Under the pieces are notes generated by a model. It worked only from the letters and a program-made list of their open reading frames with translations. It had not been told where the DNA came from and did no database searches. A stretch of 64,000 nt of DNA from Verrucomicrobiaceae bacterium. GTDB lineage: Bacteria; Verrucomicrobiota; Verrucomicrobiia; Verrucomicrobiales; Verrucomicrobiaceae. The stretch covers positions 310,001-374,000 of the forward strand of contig JADJPM010000004.1 in the NCBI GenBank assembly GCA_016713245.1. The letters are read 5' to 3'. Shown in pieces: positions 25,373 through 33,420 of this stretch (positions within the stretch are counted from its first letter, which is position 1; every line of letters begins with the position of its first letter). The position numbers and the translations under genes were made by a program.

Positions 25373-26995
25373 ATGAAGTCTCTCCACCTCGCCCTCCTCG
25401 CCACTTTCACGCTTTCGGCCTCCGCAGCACCGATGGAGGCTGATCTGTGCATCTACGGCGGCACGAGCGCGGGTGTGATCGCGGCAGTGCAAGCCTCGAC
25501 GATGGGAAAGAAGGTCATCCTCGTGGAGGCGGGGCAGCATCTCGGTGGCATGAGCGTGGAAGGCCTCGGCGGCACGGACATCGACAACCAACCGTTTCGG
25601 AACAGCCCGGCGGTGGGCGGCCTCGCGCTCGAGTTTTATCGACGCATCAACGCGCACTACAATCGCTCGGCGAAGTTTGAGGCCATGCTCGCAGCGGGTG
25701 GCAAGGACACGTCGCTCTGGCGATTCGAGCCACATGTGGCGGAGGCGGTTTGGGAGGCGTGGGCGAAGGAAACGGGCATCACGGTGCTGCGCGGGCATCG
25801 CTTGAAGGAAACGGCGGGCGTGACGAAGGACGGCGCACGCATCACGACGCTGCATTTTGAAAATGGAGCCGAGGTGCGGGCCAAGATGTTCATCGACTCG
25901 ACCTACGAGGGCGATCTGCTGGCGTTCGCGGGCGTTCGCTTTGCCGTGGGTCGCGAGGGCAACGCGAAGTATGGCGAGACGAACAACGGCATCCGCACGG
26001 ACACGACGCACAAGCAGCACGACAAGCCCATCGATCCCTACAAGACACCCGGCGATCCGAAGAGTGGTGTCATCTTTGGCGTGCAGGACAAACCGCTCGG
26101 CGAGCACGGCGCGGCAGACGACAGCATCCAGGGTTACTGCTTCCGCCTCTGCCTGACAAAGAACCCCGCGAACCGCATCGCGATCACAAAGCCCGTGAAT
26201 TACGATTCCACGCACTATGAAATGCAGCGTCGCTACCTCGCTGCTGGCGGCGTCATCAGCCCGCCTCATGCCAGCGTGCCCAATGGCAAAACCGATCCCG
26301 GCACCTGGCACTCGCTCGCGTCGAACTTCACCGGCTGGAACCATCGCTACCCCATCGCCAGCTACGCGGAGCGTGAGGCGATGCTGCGCACGAGTAGCGA
26401 CTACATCCACGGCCTGTATTGGTTCATGGCGCAGGATGAGGCAGTGCCCGCGAAGCAACGCGAGGCCTGGGCCGCATGGGGCTTGTGCAAGGATGAGTTC
26501 ACCGACAACGACGGCTGGCCGCGTGCTTTTTATGTCCGCAACGGCCGCCGCATGATCGGCGACTTCGTTTTGACCGAGGCACAGCTCCGCAAAGCGAACC
26601 CCGAGCCGGTGAACGACAGCGTCGGCATGATCTGGTGGCCGCCAGACTTCCACAGCGCCCGCTGCCTCGTCAAAGACGGCCGCGTGTGGAATGAAGGCGC
26701 GGTCTTCAACGTGTCGAAAGAGCCCGACTGGATCCCCTGCGGCATTCCCTATCGCTGCCTCGTGCCGAAGGCCGCCGAATGCACGAATCTCCTCAGCCCC
26801 ACCTGCCCGTCATCGAGCTACGTCGCCTATGGAGCCTATCGCATCGAGTTCACCTTCATGGTCGCCGCCCAATCCGCCGCCACCGCCGCCGTAATGGCGA
26901 TGAATGCGGACATTCCGGTGCAGAGCGTGAACTACAAGCCACTGCGCGAGCGCCTGCTGGCGGACAAACAAGTGCTGGCAGTGCCGTCGAAGTGA
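25373..26995 (+). CDS. Secreted FAD-dependent oxidoreductase (PF12831)
   Basis: 540 residues from MKSLHLALLATF, giving a signal peptide ending SASAA; a longer upstream extension would lose the signal. FAD motif CIYGGTSAGVIAAVQASTMG, then LVEAGQHLGGMSVEGLGGTD. The family block MFIDSTYEGDLLAFAGVRF and the C-terminal FAD contact SYVAYGAYRIEFTFMVAAQS are present. It lacks the beta-rich tail of the paralogue at 14911. The alpha/beta hydrolase gene starts 54 bp after its stop. The oxidised substrate is unknown; sugar-linked roles are inferred from context. Confidence 0.84.
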   Translation: MKSLHLALLATFTLSASAAPMEADLCIYGGTSAGVIAAVQASTMGKKVILVEAGQHLGGMSVEGLGGTDIDNQPFRNSPAVGGLALEFYRRINAHYNRSAKFEAMLAAGGKDTSLWRFEPHVAEAVWEAWAKETGITVLRGHRLKETAGVTKDGARITTLHFENGAEVRAKMFIDSTYEGDLLAFAGVRFAVGREGNAKYGETNNGIRTDTTHKQHDKPIDPYKTPGDPKSGVIFGVQDKPLGEHGAADDSIQGYCFRLCLTKNPANRIAITKPVNYDSTHYEMQRRYLAAGGVISPPHASVPNGKTDPGTWHSLASNFTGWNHRYPIASYAEREAMLRTSSDYIHGLYWFMAQDEAVPAKQREAWAAWGLCKDEFTDNDGWPRAFYVRNGRRMIGDFVLTEAQLRKANPEPVNDSVGMIWWPPDFHSARCLVKDGRVWNEGAVFNVSKEPDWIPCGIPYRCLVPKAAECTNLLSPTCPSSSYVAYGAYRIEFTFMVAAQSAATAAVMAMNADIPVQSVNYKPLRERLLADKQVLAVPSK

Positions 26996-27049
26996 TTCAG
27001 CAAAAAATTTCGCGTAACCAGCCGCCCGTCTCATGCATTTCATCCCGCG

Positions 27050-27952
27050 ATGAAGACCTCCCTCACGCTTTGTGCCCTTCTGCTCGCCTTGGCCTCCGCC
27101 GAGGCGCAACTGCCGCTCGTCGAGCGCCTGCGCGAACGCATCGCCGAACGCCGTGCGAATGCGGGCACCACCGCGAATCCCATCGAGATGAGCTACGGCC
27201 GCGATCCGCTGCAAAAGCTCGATTACTGGCGTCCCACCGCCGCAGGATCGCCGCTGGTGGTGTTTGTGCATGGCGGCGGCTGGAAGCGTGGCGATAAGAA
27301 CAACGCCACCGGCCCCGAAAAGCCCGCTCACTACCTCGCCCACGGCTACGGCTTCGCGTCGATCAATTACCGCCTCGTGCCTGCGGCCACGGTGGAGCAA
27401 CAGGCGCAAGATGTGGCCTCGGCGCTCGCCTTTCTCATCCGGCAGGCCGAGTCGCTCGGCTTTGATGCCTCACGCGTCGTTTTGATGGGCCACAGCGCCG
27501 GTGCGCATCTCTCCGCGCTCGTCGGCACTGACATGCGGTATCTCAAAAAAGCCGAGCTCAGTCCCAAATCGCTCCGCGGCGTGATCCCGCTCGATGGCGC
27601 GTGCTACGACGTGCCGCGCCAGATCGCCGAAGGAGGCGATTTCATGCAGGACACCTACATCGATGCCTTCGGCAGCGAAAAAGAGCGCCAGCTCGCCCTT
27701 TCGCCCACGCATCATGCCGCCGCGCCGAATGCGCCCGCCTTCCTCATCCTGCACGTGCAGCGCGTGGACGGCGCTGCGCAATCCAAAGCGCTCGGTGAGG
27801 CTCTGACCAAAGCAGGCACGTCCGCCGAAGTCCGCGGCTTTGAAGGCACCGGCCTCCGAGGCCACACCGAAATCAACCGCCGCCTCGGCGATCCTGACTA
27901 TCCCGCGACGCCTGTCGTGGATGAGTGGCTGAAGAAGATTTTTGCGAAGTGA
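27050..27952 (+). CDS. Secreted alpha/beta hydrolase (esterase, BD-FAE/kynurenine formamidase-like)
   Basis: 300 residues with signal peptide ending ASAEAQ. Oxyanion motif HGGGW at residues 74-78, nucleophile elbow GHSAGA with Ser149, and a late GLRGHTEINR with the likely catalytic histidine. The family removes acyl groups from glycans or small esters. Probably co-transcribed with the FAD oxidoreductase. A CocE-like C-terminal remnant begins directly after its stop. Confidence 0.83.
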   Translation: MKTSLTLCALLLALASAEAQLPLVERLRERIAERRANAGTTANPIEMSYGRDPLQKLDYWRPTAAGSPLVVFVHGGGWKRGDKNNATGPEKPAHYLAHGYGFASINYRLVPAATVEQQAQDVASALAFLIRQAESLGFDASRVVLMGHSAGAHLSALVGTDMRYLKKAELSPKSLRGVIPLDGACYDVPRQIAEGGDFMQDTYIDAFGSEKERQLALSPTHHAAAPNAPAFLILHVQRVDGAAQSKALGEALTKAGTSAEVRGFEGTGLRGHTEINRRLGDPDYPATPVVDEWLKKIFAK

Positions 27953-27954
27953 GA

Positions 27955-28209
27955 TTGCGAATGCTGCCTGCAAAGCTCACGCCCGGCCAGATCGAGGAAG
28001 TCACCGTCGATTGCTGGTCCATCAGCCAGATCTTCAACGCCGGCCACCGCATCCGCGTGACGATTGCCTCCAGCAACTACCCCCGCTTCGACTTGAACCC
28101 CGGCACCGGCCAACCGTGGAGCGACAACGGCGAAAAAGTGAAGCAGACCAATCGCATCTACTGCGATGCGGAGCATCCCTCGCGGCTTGTGGTACCGGTG
28201 GTGGAGTGA
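27955..28209 (+). pseudogene. Remnant: C-terminal domain of a CocE/NonD-type hydrolase
   Basis: About 85 codons reading LTPGQIEEVTVDCWSISQIF, then NAGHRIRVTIASSNYPRFDLNP and NTG-like text. This is the C-terminal beta-sandwich of X-Pro dipeptidyl-peptidase/cocaine esterase relatives (PF08530). The alpha/beta hydrolase domain that should precede it is missing; instead the unrelated esterase gene ends 2 bp before. A deletion that joined the two genes is the simplest reading. Confidence 0.65.
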
Positions 28210-28327
28210 GTGGAGATAGCCAAGCGGGCTCATCGTGCGGCCATCACAGTGGCGATTGTTTAACTGAATGGCTGTGGAAAGGTCGGGCACAGAATTCTTG
28301 TTCAAAGTCCACCCGCTGAAACCCATC

Positions 28328-28657
28328 ATGCCCATCGCACTCACTCCATTACTCAATCGTTTTGTCTTCCACATGAACAACCACGATAGCGCCGCCTTCA
28401 CAGCCTGTTTTGCCGATGAGGCAGTCGTCGAGGACGAAGGCCAAACCTATCATGGTCGGGCAGCCATCGAGACTTGGATCAGCAAAGCGTTTGCTCAGGC
28501 CGCGCCGATCCTTGATCTAATGGAGGCTCACAGAACAGCCACAGGCAGCCTCCTGAGCGGCATGGTCTCCGGAACCTTCCCAGGCAGCCCCATCATGCTG
28601 CATTACCACCTCGCGCACGACGAAGCGCACATCAGCCATCTGCGTTGCACGGTGTGA
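28328..28657 (+). CDS. SnoaL/NTF2-like small protein
   Basis: 109 residues from MPIALTPLLNRF. The pattern of a helix pair followed by a curved sheet is suggested by FVFHMNNHDSAAFTACFADE, TYHGRAAIETWISKAF and a final HYHLAHDEAHISHLRCTV, typical of the NTF2-like fold (SnoaL/DUF4440 relatives). Cytoplasmic. Such proteins bind or isomerise small molecules; no function can be given. Stand-alone gene. Confidence 0.7.
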   Translation: MPIALTPLLNRFVFHMNNHDSAAFTACFADEAVVEDEGQTYHGRAAIETWISKAFAQAAPILDLMEAHRTATGSLLSGMVSGTFPGSPIMLHYHLAHDEAHISHLRCTV

Positions 28658-28754
28658 GCCGCTCCCTAGCGCTTTCCTCCCGGAAACCACTCCGTGTGCT
28701 GATCGCCTTGGCGGCCAAAGTAATCTTGTTCGCTGCCGAGGGATCAAGCGAGCT

Positions 28755-29126
28755 TCAAGCCGCCTCCATCGTGGCCTTCGTCCCCGGTTCCCATTTCAGC
28801 CCCCAATCGCGAATGGCGCGGAGCACGGGACGCAGTGCGAGACCTTTGTTGGTGAGTTGGTAGGCGAGGCGCTTGCTGCCATCGGCGGCGGGGATTTGCT
28901 CGACGAGGCCGCCGTCGCGGAGGCGCTCAAGGCGGTCGCTGAGGATGTTCGTGGGGATGCCTTCGGGTGATTCGATGAAGTCTTTGAATCGGCTGCGGCC
29001 GAGAATGAGGTCGCGGATGATGAGGAGCGTCCATTTGTCGCCAAACAGGTCCAAACCGCACGCGACAGGGCACGGAGAGCGGCGGTTGGAGGCTTTGGCA
29101 GGCTTGGCGGGTGACTTTCGAGGCAT
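28755..29126 (-). CDS. HxlR-family transcriptional regulator
   Basis: 123 residues. A winged helix with the HxlR signature CPVACGLDLFGDKWTLLIIRDL (the Cys before the first helix senses redox or electrophiles in some members), then ILSDRLERLRDGGLVEQIP and YQLTNKGLALRPVLRAI. HxlR proteins usually act on a divergent neighbour; here that is the DinB-like gene starting 82 bp away. The gap holds a perfect 15-bp palindrome at 29171-29185. Confidence 0.88.
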   Translation of the reverse strand: MPRKSPAKPAKASNRRSPCPVACGLDLFGDKWTLLIIRDLILGRSRFKDFIESPEGIPTNILSDRLERLRDGGLVEQIPAADGSKRLAYQLTNKGLALRPVLRAIRDWGLKWEPGTKATMEAA

Positions 29127-29146
29127 GCGGCACCATTCACTCGTTC

Positions 29147-29185
29147 ACTTGCATTTCAAAAGCCTTAACACTTGCATAATGCAAG
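29147..29185. promoter_or_regulatory. Candidate HxlR operator
   Basis: Perfect palindrome CTTGCATAATGCAAG at 29171-29185, with a further half-site ACTTGCAT at 29147-29154, 22 bp (two helical turns) upstream of the ACTTGCAT at 29169. It lies between the divergent starts of the HxlR gene and the DinB-like gene. Confidence 0.6.
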
Positions 29186-29207
29186 CAATGAGGAAGCGTC
29201 CAAGCGC

Positions 29208-29786
29208 ATGAATTCCCCAAACGCACCCACCTTGGCGGCTCCTGGAGCCGGTTTGCCCGCTCCCGAGCTTTGGATCGCGAGAGGGCTCTTTGCCCTGAAA
29301 CGACGCTTTGGCTCCCGGGAGGCCTTCACGGCCCGTTTTGAGCAAGAACGCGCCACCATCCGCCAATTGCTCCCCACCTGCGGTCCTGCCCGACGCGGCG
29401 AACAAGTGCTCATCCCGCGACTTTGTGGCCTGGAGGACAGCAGTCGCTTCTGGTCCGTCTGGATGACGCTGGAGCATCTGCGCATCACAAACACCGTCTT
29501 TGCGACGGTCATCCAATCGCTGGTCCACGGCCAGGTGCCCACCAAAAAAGCCAGCACCGCCGATGTAAAGCCCCGCGCCGACCTCACGGCCGACGTGGAA
29601 GCCGCCTACGAAGCCTCGTGCGACGAGCTGCTCACCACCGTCGCCGCCATCTCCGATCTGAAAACAGCCGCCAAGTATGCCCATCCATGGTTTGGCCCGC
29701 TCGACGCAGCAGGCTGGCACGCGCTCACCGCCACGCACATGGCGATTCATCGAACGCAGATCGCCAGGATCGTTGCAGGACTGTAG
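29208..29786 (+). CDS. DinB-like (four-helix bundle) protein
   Basis: 192 residues from MNSPNAPTLAAPG. Helical with FWSVWMTLEHLRITNTVF (a histidine at the usual metal position), then ALTATHMAIHRTQIARIV near the C-terminus, a DinB-type HxxxH segment. DinB-like proteins are metal-dependent thiol transferases or unknown stress proteins. Divergent from the HxlR regulator and probably controlled by it. An upstream ATG at 29178 lies inside the putative operator and is less likely as the start. Confidence 0.68.
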   Translation: MNSPNAPTLAAPGAGLPAPELWIARGLFALKRRFGSREAFTARFEQERATIRQLLPTCGPARRGEQVLIPRLCGLEDSSRFWSVWMTLEHLRITNTVFATVIQSLVHGQVPTKKASTADVKPRADLTADVEAAYEASCDELLTTVAAISDLKTAAKYAHPWFGPLDAAGWHALTATHMAIHRTQIARIVAGL

Positions 29787-29865
29787 ATGCGGCAGCGTGG
29801 CAGATTCGTAGTCAGTTCCTGTCCGAAACGGCGTTACAGCGACCTCTCCAAGGTCTCCACTCATC

Positions 29866-31119
29866 ATGTCCACGCGCCGTCATTTTATCTCCGCCCTCAC
29901 CGCCGCGCTCGGCGGCTCCGTCCTTGCCGCTGATGGCAAACCGAAGACCCTCGTGCTGCAATCCGCGTGGGACACCATCAACATCGGCGACATCGGCCAC
30001 ACACCTGGCACGCTGCGGGTGATCGAGGAGCATCTGCCGGATCTGAAGGTCATCGTGTGGGCGATGAAGGTGGACGAGCGCATCCTCACCATGCTCCAGC
30101 GCCGCTTTCCGAAGGTCGAGTTCCTGCAAGGCAAGCTCGACGGCCAAGGCGAGAAGGACCTGAAGCTCCAGGATGCGATCAAGACCTGCGATCTCTTCAT
30201 CCGCAACTCCGGCATGGGCCAGGACCTCAGCTACATGAAGTTCTGCCGCCAACACGGCCGCCGCTACGGGCTCTTCGGCCAGTCGTTCTTCCCCACGATG
30301 GTGCAGGGCGAGGGCGCGGCGGAGCGCATTGAGCTGCTGAACGCCGCCACTTTCATCTACACGCGAGAAACGAAGACGCTGAGCATCCTGCAAAGCGCAG
30401 GCGTGAAGGCTGAATTCGGCCCGGATGGCTGCTTCGGCATCGACGTGCGCGATGACGAGCGTGGAATCGCTACGATGAAGAAGCTCGGTTTGGAGGAGAA
30501 GAAGTTCATCACCGTCATGATCCGCACGAACACGCCGAAATACCCCGGCGTGGATGATTCACGACCCGAGAAGCTCAACCCGCTGCATCCCACGCCGAAG
30601 CAAGTCGCCGATGACGAACGCCGCGCGGCGAAGTTCCGCGAACTCGTCACGCAGTGGGTGAAAAAGACCGGCCACAAGGTGCTCATCGCGCCTGAGACCA
30701 TCAAAGAGATGGGTCACAACAAGCGCCTCATTCACGATCCGCTGCCGCCGGAGATCCAGAAGCACGTCGTGAACCTCGAAAGCTTTTGGAATGCCGATGA
30801 GGCTGCCTCCATCTTCGCGAGAGCGCACACCGTCGTCTGCCACGAGCCGCATTCGCCGATCATCGCCCTCGCGAACGGCACGCCGATCATCCACACCTAC
30901 TCCGAGTTTCACTCACCGAAGTGCTGGATGTTCAAAGACATCGGCCTGCCCGAGTGGCTGCTCGAAATGGACGAAACACCCGTCGAAAAGATCCTCGAAA
31001 CCCTCAGCGCCATCGACGCCGACTATCCCGCGGCCCAAGCGAAGGTGAAGAAGGCCATGGCTTATGTGCATGAGTGCTTTTCAGGCTCGATGAAGCATGT
31101 GAAGAGCGTTTTAGGCTGA
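29866..31119 (+). CDS. Polysaccharide pyruvyl transferase-like protein with Tat-type signal
   Basis: 417 residues. The N-terminus TRRHFISALTAALGGSVLAA fits a twin-arginine signal. The PF04230 fold is suggested by NIGDIGHTPGTLRVIEEH, IRNSGMGQDLSYMKFC, FGPDGCFGIDV and the end segment SIFARAHTVVCHEPHSPIIA plus ALANGTPIIHTYSE. Known members move pyruvate from PEP to sugars in the cytoplasm; an exported one would have no PEP, so the activity may differ. First gene of a tight operon (gaps +4, -4, +6 bp) running to 34689. Confidence 0.72.
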   Translation: MSTRRHFISALTAALGGSVLAADGKPKTLVLQSAWDTINIGDIGHTPGTLRVIEEHLPDLKVIVWAMKVDERILTMLQRRFPKVEFLQGKLDGQGEKDLKLQDAIKTCDLFIRNSGMGQDLSYMKFCRQHGRRYGLFGQSFFPTMVQGEGAAERIELLNAATFIYTRETKTLSILQSAGVKAEFGPDGCFGIDVRDDERGIATMKKLGLEEKKFITVMIRTNTPKYPGVDDSRPEKLNPLHPTPKQVADDERRAAKFRELVTQWVKKTGHKVLIAPETIKEMGHNKRLIHDPLPPEIQKHVVNLESFWNADEAASIFARAHTVVCHEPHSPIIALANGTPIIHTYSEFHSPKCWMFKDIGLPEWLLEMDETPVEKILETLSAIDADYPAAQAKVKKAMAYVHECFSGSMKHVKSVLG

Positions 31120-31123
31120 TCTC

Positions 31124-31990
31124 ATGCTCTCCCGCCGCGCCTTCCTTCAAAACAGCACGCTCTGCCTCGCTGGCTTCAGTGGTCTTCAAGCTGCCGATTC
31201 GGACGCCAAACCGCTCATCAAGGTCGGTTTGATGACCGATCTGCATTACGCGGACAAGCCGCCGACCAAAACGCGCTTTTACCGCGAGGCGCTCGCGAAG
31301 CTGGATGAGGCCGTGGAGGTCATGAATCGCGAAAAACCGGCTTTGGTGGTCGAACTGGGTGACTTCATTGACCAAGCTGACTCTGTTGACCGAGAGATCG
31401 AGTGGCTGCGGACGATGGAATCGCACTTCGCGCGGCTTTCGATGCCCCGGCACTATGTTTTGGGCAATCACTGCGTCGGCACGCTGACGAAGGAGGAGTT
31501 CGCGGCCAATACGAAGTCCAGCGGGAGCTTTGAGAGCTTCGAGGCCGGTGGCGTGACCTTTGTCATTCTCGATTCCTGCTTCCGTAGTGACGGCACGCCG
31601 TATTCACGCAAAAACTTCGATTGGAAGGATGCGAACGTGCCGAAGGATGAACTCGCATGGCTCGACAGCCAGCTCAGCAAGGCCAGCGGGCCCGTCATCG
31701 TCCTCGCGCATCAACGTCTCGATGCCGACAAGGCCCACGCCGTGCAGAATGCCGCTGAAGTGCGCTCGCTGCTCGAAAAGTCCGGCAAGGTGCTCGCGGT
31801 CTTCCAAGGTCACTCGCACAAAAACGACTACCAGCAGATCGCGGGCATCCATTACACGACGCTCGTCGCGATGGTGGAAGGCGGCGGCGCTGAAAACAAC
31901 GGCTACACGATGCTCGATGTGCTCGCGGATGGCTCGCTGCGACTGAATGGCTTCCGCAAACAAGCAAACCGCGATTTGAAACACGCATGA
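31124..31990 (+). CDS. Exported calcineurin-like metallophosphoesterase
   Basis: 288 residues with Tat-like signal SRRAFLQNSTLCLAGFSGLQ. Metal-binding motifs: GLMTDLHYAD (DxH), VVELGDFID (GDxxD), VLGNHCVG (GNH, with Cys in place of the usual Asp), ILAHQRLDAD-type segment and VFQGHSHKND (GHxH). The set is complete enough for a dinuclear metal site. It should act on a phosphoester outside the cytoplasm; the substrate is unknown. The stop overlaps the next gene by 4 bp. Confidence 0.85.
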   Translation: MLSRRAFLQNSTLCLAGFSGLQAADSDAKPLIKVGLMTDLHYADKPPTKTRFYREALAKLDEAVEVMNREKPALVVELGDFIDQADSVDREIEWLRTMESHFARLSMPRHYVLGNHCVGTLTKEEFAANTKSSGSFESFEAGGVTFVILDSCFRSDGTPYSRKNFDWKDANVPKDELAWLDSQLSKASGPVIVLAHQRLDADKAHAVQNAAEVRSLLEKSGKVLAVFQGHSHKNDYQQIAGIHYTTLVAMVEGGGAENNGYTMLDVLADGSLRLNGFRKQANRDLKHA

Positions 31991-33414
31991 AGGCTCTTCT
32001 CTTCCTCCTCACCACTTCCGCTTGGGCCATCGAGCCCGGCTTTGAGGCTCTCTTTGATGGCAAGACGCTCGATGGCTGGAAGCACGACGGCAACTGGGCC
32101 GTGGTGAACGGCGAGATCGCTCGCGTGAAGAAAGGCGGCTCGCTGGTGTATGAGAAGGCTAAGGTGCCGGATGATTTTGAGCTGCGTTTCGAGTGGAAGG
32201 TCGCGAAGGGCTGCAACAGCGGCCTCTACTACCGCCCGGGGCAGTATGAGTATCAACTCCTCGACAACGCCAACAGTCCCTACGGCGAAAATCCGCGTCA
32301 GGCGGCTGCGTCGCTGTTTTTTGGCATGGCACCGACGAAGGATGTCGTGAAGCCGCACGGCGAATGGAATGAAGGGCGCATCGTGTGTCAGGGAACGGTG
32401 ATCCAGCACTGGCTGAATGGCGAAAAGGTCATCGACTTCGATTACATCGATCCTCGCTGGTTTCACGAGCTCGAAGTGCTGCGCATTCGCGGCGGTGATC
32501 TGACCAAACGCGGCGCGAATCTCTCGCTGCAAGATCACGGAGCCGATGTGTGGTTCAAAAACCTGCGCTGGCGGGCCATTCCAGACGCCGAAGTTATTGT
32601 TACGGAGAATTCGACGCCAATGCCGATTCCCGATGGTGCTTTGCGCAAGGAGCAGGCACGAATCGACAAGATGCTCGCCGGTCAGAAGAGCGAATGGCGG
32701 CATGAGGAGCTGAAACGCTTCAAAGCTGATGAAGCGCATCAAGGTGTCGCCGTCGATGCGGAGCACTTTTATGCGATCACGAACGCCGCGATCGGCAAAT
32801 ACCGCAAAGACAGCGGCGAACGTGTCGCTGGCTGGAAGGAGACTGCGGGCCGCATCAAGCATCTCAACGCCGGAATCATGCTGGATGGCAAATTGTGGTG
32901 TGCGCACTCGAACTACCCCGAGATGCCGATGAAGAGCTCCGTGGAGGTCTTCGATCCGAAGACGATGCAGCATCTCGAAAGCATCGATCTGACGAGTGTG
33001 GGCGGTTCGTTGACCTGGGTGGATCGTCGCGATGGCTGGTGGTATGCGTGCTTTGCTCAATACGCGAAAACGGGGGATCCGGCGCGCACACGCGTCGTGC
33101 GCTTTGATTTGAACTGGAAGCCGGCGGCCGAGATTCGCTTCCCGCCAGAGATGGTGGCGAAGTTTGGCAAGAACAGCAGCTCTGGCGGCAGCTTTGGACC
33201 GGACCGGCATTTGTTCATCACCGGACATGATGCGCAGGAGTTGTATGTGCTGGATCTGCCGGTGGAAGGCGATGCGTGGACGTGGAAGGCGGCGATTCCG
33301 ATCTCCGCGCACGGCCAGGCTTTTGCTTGGGATCGCAGTGCTCCATCACTCTTTTACTCCATCGACCGGAAGACGAAGGAAGTGATTGTATCGAGACTCC
33401 AAAAGGGGGAATAG
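31987..33414 (+). CDS. Secreted DUF1080 (3-keto-disaccharide hydrolase) protein fused to a beta-propeller-like domain
   Basis: 475 residues with a short signal peptide (LLFLLTTSAWA). Residues about 18-195 are DUF1080: FEALFDGKTLDGWKHDGNW, FELRFEWKVAKGCNSGLYYR, EWNEGRIVCQGTVIQHWLNG. Residues from about 240 form repeated strands (HQGVAVDAEHFYAITNAAIG, SSVEVFDPKTMQHLESIDL, DRHLFITGHDAQELYVLDL) like an SMP30/NHL-type propeller. DUF1080 proteins are linked to 3-keto-glycoside cleavage. Part of the 29866-34689 operon. Confidence 0.78.
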   Translation: MKALLFLLTTSAWAIEPGFEALFDGKTLDGWKHDGNWAVVNGEIARVKKGGSLVYEKAKVPDDFELRFEWKVAKGCNSGLYYRPGQYEYQLLDNANSPYGENPRQAAASLFFGMAPTKDVVKPHGEWNEGRIVCQGTVIQHWLNGEKVIDFDYIDPRWFHELEVLRIRGGDLTKRGANLSLQDHGADVWFKNLRWRAIPDAEVIVTENSTPMPIPDGALRKEQARIDKMLAGQKSEWRHEELKRFKADEAHQGVAVDAEHFYAITNAAIGKYRKDSGERVAGWKETAGRIKHLNAGIMLDGKLWCAHSNYPEMPMKSSVEVFDPKTMQHLESIDLTSVGGSLTWVDRRDGWWYACFAQYAKTGDPARTRVVRFDLNWKPAAEIRFPPEMVAKFGKNSSSGGSFGPDRHLFITGHDAQELYVLDLPVEGDAWTWKAAIPISAHGQAFAWDRSAPSLFYSIDRKTKEVIVSRLQKGE

Positions 33415-33420
33415 AGTCGT

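Noticed and set aside
29866..31119. The pyruvyltransferase-like gene as part of capsule synthesis in the cytoplasm
   Set aside because: It has a Tat-type signal and sits in an operon of exported proteins, not next to the glycosyltransferase genes.
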